Shown here one piece after another: positions 29,183 to 38,425 of a stretch of 64,000 nt of DNA (positions are counted from its first letter, which is position 1; the number at the start of each line of letters is the position of its first letter). Below the pieces are notes generated by a model that was not told the DNA's origin, searched no databases, and was given only the letters and a program-made list of their open reading frames with translations. This DNA is from JADJOY01 sp016713535 [NCBI: Deltaproteobacteria bacterium]. Its GTDB lineage: Bacteria > JADJOY01. Location: positions 62,001-126,000 of the forward strand of contig JADJOY010000021.1 of assembly GCA_016713535.1 (NCBI GenBank), written 5' to 3'. Both the position numbers and the translations under genes were made by a program.

Positions 29183-31630
29183 ATGCGCGTGCTGTTCGAC
29201 CTACAGGCGCTCCAGACGCAATCTTCGCGGTCGCGCGGTATCGGCTTCTACACGCGCAACCACGTCGCCGCGCTCGCATCTCTTCCCGGACTCGAGCTCG
29301 ACGGCCTGGTGAACGGCTGGCTGCCCACGGGGGATAGCCTCGACCGCCTCCTCGCGACGCTGAGCTCCGACCCCGCGGTGCGCCTCACCGAGGGCGACCG
29401 TCTGCGGGATGTCGAAGAGCGTGACGAGCACCATCGCAAGGCCGTCGAGAGCGGTGTCGCGGCGCATGCCGTCGGGCGTGGCTGCTCGATCTACCACTGC
29501 ACCTCGCCCTTCGAGTGGGAGGTGTGGGTGCCGTCGACTGTGCGGCACGTTCGGGTCGTCGCGACCGTATACGACCTCATTCCACATCTCTTTCCTGGCG
29601 AGTACCTGTCGGGCGCGAGCCCCCGGTTCCGGTACGAGTACCAGAGGATCCTCGACGGCCTGCGGCAGGCCGATCGGCTTCTCGCGATCAGCGATTGCAC
29701 CAAGCGGGACCTCGTGACTTCGCTCGACATCCCCGCCGATCGGGTGCACGTGGTCTGGGCCGCGGCCGACGCGCGGTTTCGCGTGGTCGCCGATCCCGAT
29801 CCGGACGGCACCGTGCGGGAGCGGTGGCGAACCGGCCGGCGTTTCGTCCTCTACACGGGGGGGTACGATTTCCGGAAGAACTTCGAACGCTTGTTCGAGG
29901 CTTTCGCCGCATCGCGCGCTCGCCGGACGCACCGGCTCGTCGTGGTCTGTCGTCTGACCGATGACGAGCGTCGCCGGGTCCGCGCGATGGGCGAGGCCGC
30001 GGGACTCGGCGAGGAGCTGGTTCTGACCGGCTTCGTGCCGGACGACGACCAGGTGCTTCTCTACAACCTCGCAGATTTGCTGGTCTTTCCGTCGCGTTAC
30101 GAAGGTTTCGGCCTGCCGGTGCTCGAGGCGATGAAGTGTGGCATCCCGGTCATCTGCTCATCGGTTTCGTCGATGCCCGAGATCGCCGGCGACGCAGCCG
30201 TGCTGGTGGATCCGCTCGACCCCAGGGCGATGCGGGAGGCGATCGACGGCGTGCTCGAGAACCCGGAGCGCGCTGCGCAGCTTCGCTCGCGGGGAGCGCG
30301 ACAGGCCGCGAAGTTCACCTGGGATGCGGTGGCGCGCGCGACGCTTCAGGCGTATCGCGAGGTGGCGGTCCCACCGCCTCGTCCGTGGTCGGTCGGTAGC
30401 GTCCCGCCGACGCGTATGCGCATCGCGCTCTTCACTCCCCTTCCGCCGGCAGCGAGTGGAATCGCCGACTTCGCCGGAGAGCTGCTGCCGACCTTGAGCG
30501 AGCGCGCGGACGTGACCGCGTTCGTGGATGCGCCCGACGCCGAGCCGCTGTGCACGCCGGCGTGGCGGGTGGAGGATGGCCGGCTCTTCGAGGTCGTGGA
30601 CCGCGATGTGCCGTTCACGCACGTGGTCCATCAGATCGGAAACAGCCTTCATCACGAGCAGGCGTACCGCCACGTCCTCGAGCGAGGAGGCGTGGTGCTC
30701 CTGCACGATCTCGTCTTGCACCATCTGGTCATGGCGACGACGCTCGATCGCGGTGACGAGCGCGCCTACCGCGACGAGCTGGTGCTCGCGCACGGCCGAG
30801 AAGGTTCTCGCGTGGCGGCGCTCGTTGCGCTCGGGTTCGGCAGCGACGCTTTCTACTACCAGCTCGGGTGCTTGCGGCGGCTGCTCGATCGTGCCGACGC
30901 GATCGCGACCTTCAGCGCCCACGCCGCGGGGCGTGTTCGTGAGCTCGGATACACACGACCGCTGGCGCGGCTGCCGCTATCTGTGGCGGGTGAGGAGGCG
31001 CCGACCCAGCCAGCGGTGGCGCGCCGCGCGCTGGGCATCGATCCCGACGCCTTCTGGATCGGTTCGTTCGGCGTGCAAACCCCGATGAAGCGCCCAGAGG
31101 CGGTGCTCCGCGCGTTCGGCGAGCTGAGACGCCTCGTACCGCGGGCGAGGCTGGTTTTCGTGGGTGAGATCCCACCGTGGGCGCGGCTGCAGGAGCGCGT
31201 CGGAAGCTCGCCCGACGCCTCGGCGATCACGATCACGGGTCGAATCGACGCGGACCGATACCGAGCGTGGATGGACGCCTGCGACGCGATCGTGGCGCTC
31301 CGCTATCCCCACCGCGGCGAGACGTCGGCGGCCGCGCTCAAGGCGATGGAGCGGGGTCGCCCGGTCCTGGCGAGTGATCTCGGAGCGATGTCAGAAGTCC
31401 CAGCCACCGCGTTCCTCCCCATCGACGTCGGTGCGCGTGAGCATTCGCACCTGACCGCGACCCTCCGAGCGCTCGCCGACGATCGCGACCTCGGGCGTGC
31501 GGTGGGCGCGCGGGCGCGCCATTACGTGCTGGAGCGGCATTCACCGGCTCGTACGGCGGATCGACTCGTCGAGTTCCTCGCCGAATTGCCTCCGCGTGCG
31601 GACGCCGCCGGCTCGGGGACGCGACCTTGA
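29183..31630 (+). CDS. Double-domain glycosyltransferase (two GT4-like units in tandem)
   Basis: An 815-residue cytoplasmic protein made of two GT-B glycosyltransferases. The first (1-405) has SRGIGFYTRNHVAAL, VLYTGGYDFRKN and the nucleotide-sugar-binding YEGFGLPVLEAMKCGIPVI. The second begins at residue 412 (MRIALFTPLPPAASGIADF) with no stop between, and ends with RGETSAAALKAMERGRPVLAS, where the E(x7)E motif is altered. Two transferases in one chain suggests sequential or alternating sugar addition. The SDL/sugar specificity cannot be read from sequence. It ends overlapping the next small gene. Confidence 0.85.
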   Translation: MRVLFDLQALQTQSSRSRGIGFYTRNHVAALASLPGLELDGLVNGWLPTGDSLDRLLATLSSDPAVRLTEGDRLRDVEERDEHHRKAVESGVAAHAVGRGCSIYHCTSPFEWEVWVPSTVRHVRVVATVYDLIPHLFPGEYLSGASPRFRYEYQRILDGLRQADRLLAISDCTKRDLVTSLDIPADRVHVVWAAADARFRVVADPDPDGTVRERWRTGRRFVLYTGGYDFRKNFERLFEAFAASRARRTHRLVVVCRLTDDERRRVRAMGEAAGLGEELVLTGFVPDDDQVLLYNLADLLVFPSRYEGFGLPVLEAMKCGIPVICSSVSSMPEIAGDAAVLVDPLDPRAMREAIDGVLENPERAAQLRSRGARQAAKFTWDAVARATLQAYREVAVPPPRPWSVGSVPPTRMRIALFTPLPPAASGIADFAGELLPTLSERADVTAFVDAPDAEPLCTPAWRVEDGRLFEVVDRDVPFTHVVHQIGNSLHHEQAYRHVLERGGVVLLHDLVLHHLVMATTLDRGDERAYRDELVLAHGREGSRVAALVALGFGSDAFYYQLGCLRRLLDRADAIATFSAHAAGRVRELGYTRPLARLPLSVAGEEAPTQPAVARRALGIDPDAFWIGSFGVQTPMKRPEAVLRAFGELRRLVPRARLVFVGEIPPWARLQERVGSSPDASAITITGRIDADRYRAWMDACDAIVALRYPHRGETSAAALKAMERGRPVLASDLGAMSEVPATAFLPIDVGAREHSHLTATLRALADDRDLGRAVGARARHYVLERHSPARTADRLVEFLAELPPRADAAGSGTRP

Positions 31631-32079
31631 CCGGCGCCTCTGTCGACCCTCTCGCGAGGCCACGGATTTCCATCGGCGCCGCCGGGCTCGATCCGGAAGA
31701 AGCGATGAAACGCCTCCAGGCGCTGCTCGCCGGTGACGCCGACCCAGGCGAGCGGCTCGCCGCCATCGATTCGTACCGGCTCAGAATCCCCCTCGAGCAG
31801 GGACCGCAGGACGAGGCGCTCTTCGATGCCTACCGGCGCATGCTGCGACTGTGGAACGTCGCGGAGCAGCCTCCCATCGCTTCGCATCGACCGATCGTGG
31901 GGCCGGTACTGGTGCGCGCCAAGCGGCTGGTGCGGCGAGTGCTGGCCTTCGAGCTCGAGCCCATGCTCGAGCGGCAGGCGAGCTTCAACCACGCGGCAGT
32001 CGCGATCGTCCGCTTCCTTCTCGCCGAGATCGGTCGACTGCGTCGCCGCGTCCGCGAGCTCGAGGACGGCCGGCCGTGA
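31627..32079 (+). CDS. Small SHR-motif protein, glycan cluster type (2)
   Basis: A 150-residue protein starting at TTG 31627, overlapping the preceding stop. Residues 85-140 contain ASHRPIVGPVLVRAKRLVRRVL, then LERQASFNHAAVAIVRFLLAEIG, and finish in a short coiled coil (LRRRVRELEDG). The N-terminal half is helical and charged. The core matches the protein at 28496 and, more loosely, at 34383. No active-site pattern is visible. It sits between two glycosyltransferase genes with overlapping ends, so it may be an adaptor or membrane anchor for them. Confidence 0.72.
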   Translation: MTGASVDPLARPRISIGAAGLDPEEAMKRLQALLAGDADPGERLAAIDSYRLRIPLEQGPQDEALFDAYRRMLRLWNVAEQPPIASHRPIVGPVLVRAKRLVRRVLAFELEPMLERQASFNHAAVAIVRFLLAEIGRLRRRVRELEDGRP

Positions 32080-33254
32080 GGATCGCGTTCGTGATTCCTC
32101 GGTTCGCCGAGGGGCTCGTGGGTGGCGCAGAGACACTCGCCCTCGAGGTGATCCGTCACCTGCCGGCCGATCGATACGAGACCGAGGTCTGGACGACCTG
32201 CGCTCTCGACCACCATTCGTGGGCGGACCACTTCCCGGAGGGGGCGTCGAGAATTGGTGCCCTCACGGTACGCCGGTTCCGCACCAATCCGCGTAACCTC
32301 GAGCTCTTCGTCCACCTCCAGCACCGCATCCACCACCAGCTGGGCCTCTCGCTGGAGGAGGAGCTCGTCTGGCTCGCCAACAGCGTCAACTCCGATCGCT
32401 TGCTCGACCACGTGGGTCGGCATGCCGACGAGATGGACGCGTTGGTGTTCCTGCCCTACCTGTTCGGCGTGACCTTGACGGGCGCGACGATCGCGCCGGC
32501 CAAGAGCGTGCTGATCCCGTGCCTCCACGACGAGCCGTACGCCTATCTGCGGATCGTCCGAAACCTCTTCGAGGGGGTGCGCTGCATCCTCTTCAACAGC
32601 GCGCCAGAGGGTGAGCTGGCGCGTCGGCTCTACGAGCTCGATGGAAGCCGTGAGAGCGTCGTCGGTATGGGTTTCGATCTGGCGCGTCGGACTGGATCCG
32701 CGGATCGGTTTCGCGCCAAGCACGGCCTCCGGGGACCCTACGTCCTCTATTTCGGTCGCAAGGAGGACGGCAAGAACACCAACTGGTTGGCCCGGCAGTT
32801 CGCGAGCCGGGACTGTCGGCGGCGCCAGGACCTGAAGCTGGTCTTCGCGGGAAGCGGCGAGCTGGACATCCCGTCGGAGGCGTGTGACTCGATCGTGGAC
32901 ATTGCTTTCCTGACCGAGGAGGAGAAGCGCGATGCCATCGCCGGAGCCGTGGCGGTGGTGCAGCCTTCGGTGAACGAGAGCTTCTCGATCGTGTTGATGG
33001 AAGCCTGGCTGCACGAGAAGCCAGTGCTGGTTCACGCGCGCTGCGCGGTCACCCGTCGGCACGCCGCCGACGCCGGTGGTGGGCTGTGGTTCGAGAGCGG
33101 CGCCGAGCTCGGCGAGTGCATCTCGTTTCTGCTCGACAACCCGGAGACCGCTGGCCGGATGGGCGCGGCCGGGCGTCGTTACGTCGAACGCGAGTACTCG
33201 TGGGAGGCCGTGGTCGGTCGCTTCGATCGCGCGCTCGAGCGGGTGGTGTCGTGA
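32076..33254 (+). CDS. GT4-family glycosyltransferase
   Basis: A 392-residue GT-B enzyme. N-terminal GGAETLALEVIRHLPADRYETEVWTT is the acceptor-side loop and helix, and the C-terminal NESFSIVLMEAWLHEKPVLVH carries the E(x7)E nucleotide-sugar motif. VLYFGRKEDGKNT marks the start of the second Rossmann domain. It is closely similar in layout to the enzyme at 38426 (both with a GG.E.LA.. loop and VEVWT). GTG 32076 overlaps the preceding stop in GTGA. Donor and acceptor sugars are unknown. Confidence 0.87.
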   Translation: MRIAFVIPRFAEGLVGGAETLALEVIRHLPADRYETEVWTTCALDHHSWADHFPEGASRIGALTVRRFRTNPRNLELFVHLQHRIHHQLGLSLEEELVWLANSVNSDRLLDHVGRHADEMDALVFLPYLFGVTLTGATIAPAKSVLIPCLHDEPYAYLRIVRNLFEGVRCILFNSAPEGELARRLYELDGSRESVVGMGFDLARRTGSADRFRAKHGLRGPYVLYFGRKEDGKNTNWLARQFASRDCRRRQDLKLVFAGSGELDIPSEACDSIVDIAFLTEEEKRDAIAGAVAVVQPSVNESFSIVLMEAWLHEKPVLVHARCAVTRRHAADAGGGLWFESGAELGECISFLLDNPETAGRMGAAGRRYVEREYSWEAVVGRFDRALERVVS

Positions 33255-34372
33255 CCGGCGGCGTGAGCGACGGGTCGCGGGTGGTATCGACGCCCCGCGG
33301 CGCGCGTGTGGCGCAGATGGTGCTCAACATGTCGATCGCGGACGCCATCACCCACCACGTGCTGATGATCGACGACGCGCTGCGGTCGCTCGACCAGTCG
33401 GCGGGGATCTATTGCGAGAACGCGCATCCCGACCTCGCGCACCGCGCGGCGCCGTTCACGACGTTCGACGGTTCCGGCGCCGATGCGGTGCTGTTCCACT
33501 TCTCGATCGGCTCGCGGATCGCCACGACGTTCGCGTCGGCTCGGTGCCGCAAGGCGATCGTCTACCACAACGTCACTCCGCCGGAGTTCTTCGACGGCGT
33601 CAACGGTCGCGTGGCGGCCGCGCTCCGAGCCGGGCGTGACGAGCTGCGTGAGCTCGTGGGACGGGTCGATCTCGCGCTCGGCGTGAGCGAGTTCAACCGA
33701 GCCGAGCTGAGCGCGCTCGGATTCGAGGACACGGGTGTCCTTCCGATTGCGGTGCCGAGCGATCTGGTCGACGTGGCACCCGATCCGTCCTGGGTGGCCC
33801 GGGGCGCGGGCGCGGGGCCGGTGTTGCTTCACGTCGGCCGGATCGCACCCAACAAGCGCTTCGACGATCTGATCCGGATCCTGGCACACGTCCAGACCCG
33901 AGAGCCGCGCGCCGAGCTCTGGCTGGTGGGGACCGATCGCGACACCGAGACCTACTCGATGGCGTTGGTCGACATGGCGCAGGACCTCGGCGTTCCGGGC
34001 GTGCTGATGCTCGGGCAGATCCCGGCGTCGGCGCTCGCCGCCTGTTACCGCACGGCTGCGGTGTACGTGTGCGCGAGCGCCCACGAGGGCTTCTGCGTGC
34101 CGCTGGTCGAAGCGATGCATTTCGGCCTCCCCGTGGTCGCCTTCGATGCGGGCGGAATCGCCGAGACCCTCGGGGGGGCCGGGGTTCTCCTCGGCGAGCG
34201 GCGGTGCGATCTCGCGGCGGCCGTGGTGACGTTGCTCCACCGCGACCGCGAGGTGCGTGCGGCGGTCGTGGCGCGCGAGCTCGAGCGGGTCGGGTCGTTC
34301 TCGACCGCTGCGTTTCGCGAGTGCCTCGGAGGCCACCTGCGGGCGCTCCTCGGGGACGGTGGCGTTGGCTGA
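33251..34372 (+). CDS. GT4-family glycosyltransferase (short N-domain type)
   Basis: A 373-residue GT-B enzyme starting at GTG 33251, in a GTGA overlap. The N-domain contains LFHFSIGSRIATTF and CRKAIVYHNVTPPEFF, the C-domain VLLHVGRIAPNKRFDDLI and AHEGFCVPLVEAMHFGLPVVAFD with the E(x7)E pattern. It is a clear paralogue of the protein encoded at 34753, which has LYHHSIGAGL, HHSVTPPRYF and GRLAPNKRVELVI. The pair is separated by one small SHR-motif gene, suggesting local duplication of a two-gene unit. Confidence 0.87.
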   Translation: MTGGVSDGSRVVSTPRGARVAQMVLNMSIADAITHHVLMIDDALRSLDQSAGIYCENAHPDLAHRAAPFTTFDGSGADAVLFHFSIGSRIATTFASARCRKAIVYHNVTPPEFFDGVNGRVAAALRAGRDELRELVGRVDLALGVSEFNRAELSALGFEDTGVLPIAVPSDLVDVAPDPSWVARGAGAGPVLLHVGRIAPNKRFDDLIRILAHVQTREPRAELWLVGTDRDTETYSMALVDMAQDLGVPGVLMLGQIPASALAACYRTAAVYVCASAHEGFCVPLVEAMHFGLPVVAFDAGGIAETLGGAGVLLGERRCDLAAAVVTLLHRDREVRAAVVARELERVGSFSTAAFRECLGGHLRALLGDGGVG

Positions 34373-34378
34373 GGGGAG
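34371..34378 (+). promoter_or_regulatory. Shine-Dalgarno deciding the start at 34383
   Basis: GAGGGGAG lies four bases before GTG 34383 and directly over the preceding stop codon. An upstream GTG at 34359 in the same frame has no such site. Confidence 0.5.
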
Positions 34379-34382
34379 CGTC

Positions 34383-34745
34383 GTGCGCGGTTTCGATGCG
34401 GGCGACCTGGCGCTCGTCTCGGCGCGCCTGCGTGCGTTCGGGCTTCCCGGGGAAGCGCGGCTCGGTCCTGTTGCTCGCGGGCGCCTTGCCGTGCTCGTCG
34501 AATCGAGCGCCGCCGATGCACGGCCGCCGCTCGTTTCGCCGTACCGCTGGCGGCGGGTGCTGGTCAATCCCCTCAAAGTGGTAATGCGCAAGCTCGTCTG
34601 GAGTCGAACTGGCCCGGCACTCGAGCGCCAGGCCGAGTTCAACGTGGCACTCATCCGGGTGGCGGCCGAGGTGCTCTCATCGCTGTCGGACCCGTCCGAT
34701 CCGTCGCACACCCAGCGGAGTTCGGTGTCGCGATCAGGCGGGTGA
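34383..34745 (+). CDS. Small SHR-motif-like protein, glycan cluster type (3)
   Basis: A 120-residue protein, the most diverged of three in the cluster. Residues 50-100 read VSPYRWRRVLVNPLKVVMRKLVW, then GPALERQAEFNVALIRVAAEVL. This aligns with SHR..VGP.LV.AKRLVRR and ..LERQASFNHAAVAIVRF of the protein at 31627. The N-terminus (ALVSARLRAFGLPGEARL) is unrelated to the others. GTG 34383 is favoured by its ribosome site; a start at 34359 would add eight residues. It lies between two paralogous glycosyltransferases. Confidence 0.65.
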   Translation: MRGFDAGDLALVSARLRAFGLPGEARLGPVARGRLAVLVESSAADARPPLVSPYRWRRVLVNPLKVVMRKLVWSRTGPALERQAEFNVALIRVAAEVLSSLSDPSDPSHTQRSSVSRSGG

Positions 34746-34752
34746 CGCCCGG

Positions 34753-35850
34753 ATGACTGCGCCACGCTTGTTCCAGCTCCTGGCGTCCCTCAATCCGGCC
34801 GACGCGGTCTCCGACTTCGCTCGTGAGCTCGCCGACCATGCCGCTTCGCTCGGCGCGAAGCCCCGGCTGGTGGCCGCGCGAGTCCATCCGAGCTGTTCCG
34901 GCGAGGCCGCCGTCGCGGGGAGCACGTCACCCGATCAGCTCGCGGGGCGGTACGACGTGCTCCTCTATCACCACTCGATCGGCGCCGGCCTCGTCGGGTG
35001 GGTATCGCGGTTCCCCGGGCGTCGGATCGTCGTCCATCACTCCGTGACGCCGCCACGGTACTTCGAGAGCTGGGCGCCGCGCCTGGCGGACGCGACACGC
35101 CGGGGAGTCGAGGAGCTGACCGAGCTCGCGCGGGTGACCTCGTCGGCGCTCGGCGTCAGCGAGTTCGACGCGGCGGAGGCACGCGCGGCGGGGTTCGTGG
35201 ACGTGGGAGTCTTGCCCATCTCCCCGTGCCGGTCGCGGCTCATGGCCCGCCCCGCGCGGGCTCTGTCGCGGCGTCTGGCGGAGGAGCCGGGCCCTCGGAT
35301 CCTGTGCCTTGGCCGGCTCGCGCCGAACAAGCGGGTCGAGCTCGTCATCGGCGCCTTCGCCCTCGTCGCCTCGGTACTCCCGACGGCTCGGCTCGAGATC
35401 GTGGGCAGTGACGCCGGCACGGAGGGCTACGCTCTGGCGCTGCGGCTCCTTGCTCGTGACCTGGGTGTGCCGCGCGTGACGTTCCATGGTGCCATGACCG
35501 ATCGGGAGCTGGCGGCGCTGTTCGCCACCGCGTCGGTGCTGGTCTCCGCCAGCGAGCACGAGGGCTGCGGTCTCCCGTTCTTGGAAGCGATGTTCCACGG
35601 CGTACCGGTGGTCGGACGCGCGGCCACCGCGATCCCCGAGACCGTTTCGACGGCTGGCTTGCTGCTGGAGGGCGACCACCCCGAGGTCTGGGCGGACGCG
35701 ATGCTCTCCGTCGTGCGAGATCGCTCGCTACGAGAGCGACTGGTCGCGGCGGGTCGCGATCGGATCCGGGCGCGCCTCGCGACCGACCCTAGGCACAGCC
35801 TCGGCGCGATCTTGGGCGCACGGGTCGCTCATCCCGGCGGGGCCGTGTAA
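34753..35850 (+). CDS. GT4-family glycosyltransferase, paralogue of the 33251 enzyme
   Basis: A 365-residue GT-B enzyme. N-domain: LASLNPADAVSDFARELAD, LYHHSIGAGLVGW and VVHHSVTPPRYF. C-domain: LCLGRLAPNKRVELVIGAF and SEHEGCGLPFLEAMFHGVPVVG, with the donor-binding E(x7)E. It starts at ATG 34753, eight bases after the small gene, and ends the first block of glycosyltransferases. The phosphate-containing donor is not identifiable. A gap of 151 bases follows, with a CATAAT at 35927-35932 that could be a weak -10 for ppk. Confidence 0.87.
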   Translation: MTAPRLFQLLASLNPADAVSDFARELADHAASLGAKPRLVAARVHPSCSGEAAVAGSTSPDQLAGRYDVLLYHHSIGAGLVGWVSRFPGRRIVVHHSVTPPRYFESWAPRLADATRRGVEELTELARVTSSALGVSEFDAAEARAAGFVDVGVLPISPCRSRLMARPARALSRRLAEEPGPRILCLGRLAPNKRVELVIGAFALVASVLPTARLEIVGSDAGTEGYALALRLLARDLGVPRVTFHGAMTDRELAALFATASVLVSASEHEGCGLPFLEAMFHGVPVVGRAATAIPETVSTAGLLLEGDHPEVWADAMLSVVRDRSLRERLVAAGRDRIRARLATDPRHSLGAILGARVAHPGGAV

Positions 35851-36001
35851 CAGAAACGTCATGATCCCGGATGGTTGAGCGATGCCCTGCGCACGGGCGA
35901 GATGCGACGGACCGGCACACCCGTGTCATAATCGTCAGGTCAAACCTTCCCGTACGGCATGCCCGGTGGCGATCCCACCGAGGCTGAAAGGTCGGGGATT
36001 C

Positions 36002-38176
36002 ATGGCTACCCGAGCACGTGCCGGCGGCCCGCGCGCCGTGAAGGCCGTGGCGCCACCGCCCTCCGAGGCCGAGATCGCCGCAGCCGCGGCTCGGTACATC
36101 AATCGCGAGCTCTCGTGGCTTGCCTTCAACGAGCGGGTCCTCGATGAGGCCTCGAACCCGGCCCACCCGCTCCTCGAGCGGGTACGCTTCGTCTCGATCT
36201 CGGCGAGCAACCTCGACGAGTTCTACATGGTCCGGGTGGCGGGCCTGAAGGGTCAGGTCCAGGCCGAGGTCACGCAGCCGAGCGTCGACGGTCTGCTCCC
36301 GACGCGCCAGCTCGTGGCGATCCACTCGCGCGCGAGCGACCTCATCCGCAACCAGCAGCTGCGCTGGCGAGCGCTCCGCCAGGAGCTGCGGGTGGCCGGG
36401 ATCACGGTCCTCGATGCGACGGAGCTGACGAGGGCCGAGCAACAGTGGCTCGCCGGGTATTTCCGTGACCATGTCTTCCCCGTGTTGACGCCTCTCGCGA
36501 TCGACCCGGCGCATCCGTTTCCGTTCCTGCCCAACCTCGGCTTCTCGCTCGCGCTCACGCTGCTCCGGCCCGAGGACTCGAAGACCCTCCATGCCCTCGT
36601 GCCACTGCGGAGCCACATCGGCCGTTTCGTGCGCCTGCCCGGCGCCGACATCCGCTTCGTGCTCCTCGAGGACCTGGTCTCGATGAGCCTCGATCAGCTC
36701 TTCCCCGGCTTCCAGGTGCGCGGCGAAGGTGTGTTCCGGATCCTTCGCGACAGTGACATCGAGGTCGAGGAAGAGGCCGAGGACCTGGTCCGGCTCTACG
36801 AGAGCGCCGTGAAGGCGCGACGACGTGGGGACGTGATCCGGCTGACCGTGAACAAAGGGATGCCGGACTCCCTCCGGGCCTTCCTGGTGGATGAGCTCGA
36901 GGTTGCCGCGGCGGACGTGTTCGAGATCGATGGCCTGCTCGGTCTGGTCGATCTCCGCGAGGTGATCGTCCCAGATCGAACCGATCTGCTCTTCGAGCCG
37001 ATGAACGCTCGTTTCCCGGAGCGCATTCGCGACTTCGGCGGCGACTGTTTCGCCGCGATCCGCGCCAAGGATCTGGTCGTCCACCATCCCTACGAGAGCT
37101 TCGACGTGGTCGTCCAGTTCGTGCGGCAGGCAGCGCGCGATCCGAACGTCGTCGCGATCAAGCAGACGCTGTACCGGACCAGCGACGACTCGCCGGTGGT
37201 CAAGGCGCTCATCGAGGCCGCCGAGTCCGGGAAGAGCGTGACCGCGATGGTGGAGCTCAAGGCTCGCTTCGACGAGGCGGCGAACATCCGCTGGGCGCGT
37301 GACCTCGAACGCGCTGGGGCCCAGGTGGTGTACGGCTTCGTCGACCTCAAGACTCACGCGAAGGTGTCTCTGGTCGTTCGCCGCGAGGGTGGCGGCCTAC
37401 GCAGCTACGTCCACTTCGGCACCGGCAACTATCACCCGATCACGGCGAAGATCTACACGGATCTCTCCTATTTCACCTGTGATCCCGTGCTGTGTCGGGA
37501 TGCGGCCGCGCTCTTCAACTACATGACGGGGTACGCGCGGCCGACCAAGCTCGAGAAGGTCGCGGTGGCGCCGATCGATCTGCGCGAAAAGCTGCTCTCG
37601 CTGATCGAGGACGAGATCGGGCACGCACGGGCCGGACGCCCCGGACAGATCTGGGCGAAGCTCAACGCGCTCGTCGACAGCGAGATCATCGAGGCGCTCT
37701 ACCGGGCCTCGCAAGCCGGCGTGAAGATCGATCTGGTCGTGCGCGGCATGTGCTGCCTGCGACCCGGTGTGACGGGTTTGTCCGAGAACATTCGCGTGAA
37801 GAGCATCGTCGGCCGGTTCCTGGAACACGCACGCATCGTGTGCTTCGGAGCCGGGCACGGCCTGCCGTCGGACCAGGCGAAGGTGTACATCTCCTCAGCC
37901 GACTGGATGCCTCGCAACCTCGATCGTCGCGTCGAGACCCTCGTTCCCATCGAGAACCCGACCGTGCACCGCCAGGTGCTCGACCAGATCATGGTCGCGA
38001 ACCTGCGCGATCTGGCGAGCAGCTGGACCCTCGGACCGGATGGCAACTACCTGCGCGTGGCGCCGACCGCCGGCACCTTCAGCGCGCACACGTTCTTCAT
38101 GACCTATCCGAGCCTGTCGGGCCGCGGCAGCGCCGTCGCCGAAGCCGTCGCCACGCCGGTGCTCGCGACGGGCTGA
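36002..38176 (+). CDS. ppk: Polyphosphate kinase 1
   Basis: Makes inorganic polyphosphate from ATP through a phosphohistidine intermediate. The 724-residue protein has the N-terminal [20 protein letters not shown] and the catalytic block [19 protein letters not shown]. The predicted phosphorylated His is His452 in [11 protein letters not shown] (equivalent to E. coli His435). [22 protein letters not shown] and the second phospholipase-D-like half are complete. ATG 36002 follows GGTCGGGG; the frame is open back to 35882 but that extension is not family-like. No ppx is adjacent. Confidence 0.95.
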   Translation: MATRARAGGPRAVKAVAPPPSEAEIAAAAARYINRELSWLAFNERVLDEASNPAHPLLERVRFVSISASNLDEFYMVRVAGLKGQVQAEVTQPSVDGLLPTRQLVAIHSRASDLIRNQQLRWRALRQELRVAGITVLDATELTRAEQQWLAGYFRDHVFPVLTPLAIDPAHPFPFLPNLGFSLALTLLRPEDSKTLHALVPLRSHIGRFVRLPGADIRFVLLEDLVSMSLDQLFPGFQVRGEGVFRILRDSDIEVEEEAEDLVRLYESAVKARRRGDVIRLTVNKGMPDSLRAFLVDELEVAAADVFEIDGLLGLVDLREVIVPDRTDLLFEPMNARFPERIRDFGGDCFAAIRAKDLVVHHPYESFDVVVQFVRQAARDPNVVAIKQTLYRTSDDSPVVKALIEAAESGKSVTAMVELKARFDEAANIRWARDLERAGAQVVYGFVDLKTHAKVSLVVRREGGGLRSYVHFGTGNYHPITAKIYTDLSYFTCDPVLCRDAAALFNYMTGYARPTKLEKVAVAPIDLREKLLSLIEDEIGHARAGRPGQIWAKLNALVDSEIIEALYRASQAGVKIDLVVRGMCCLRPGVTGLSENIRVKSIVGRFLEHARIVCFGAGHGLPSDQAKVYISSADWMPRNLDRRVETLVPIENPTVHRQVLDQIMVANLRDLASSWTLGPDGNYLRVAPTAGTFSAHTFFMTYPSLSGRGSAVAEAVATPVLATG

Positions 38177-38425
38177 GCGCACGGTCGATCCGCGCGCGGA
38201 GGACGGCGGTTTCCCGAACCCGCTCGTCCAGGGCCCTGACCTCGTGGGTGAGCCCGCCTCCCAGCGGCCTCGCTCCCGGGCTCTGCCCGGTCCCGCTGCT
38301 CCCCGAGCCGGTGGCCGGCGAAACGGCTTTCCCCCTCGCTGCGCCTCGGCCATTTTGGCGCGGCCGGCCGACCGTGATCTCGCGTGCCTCACGGACGCCA
38401 GCCCCGGCCGCACCGATCCCGGACC

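Noticed and set aside
38177-38425. Minus-strand heptad-like stretch (THEVRALDERVRE) in the gap before the GT at 38426
   Set aside because: Short, with no start, ribosome site or partner sequence; probably chance in GC-rich DNA.
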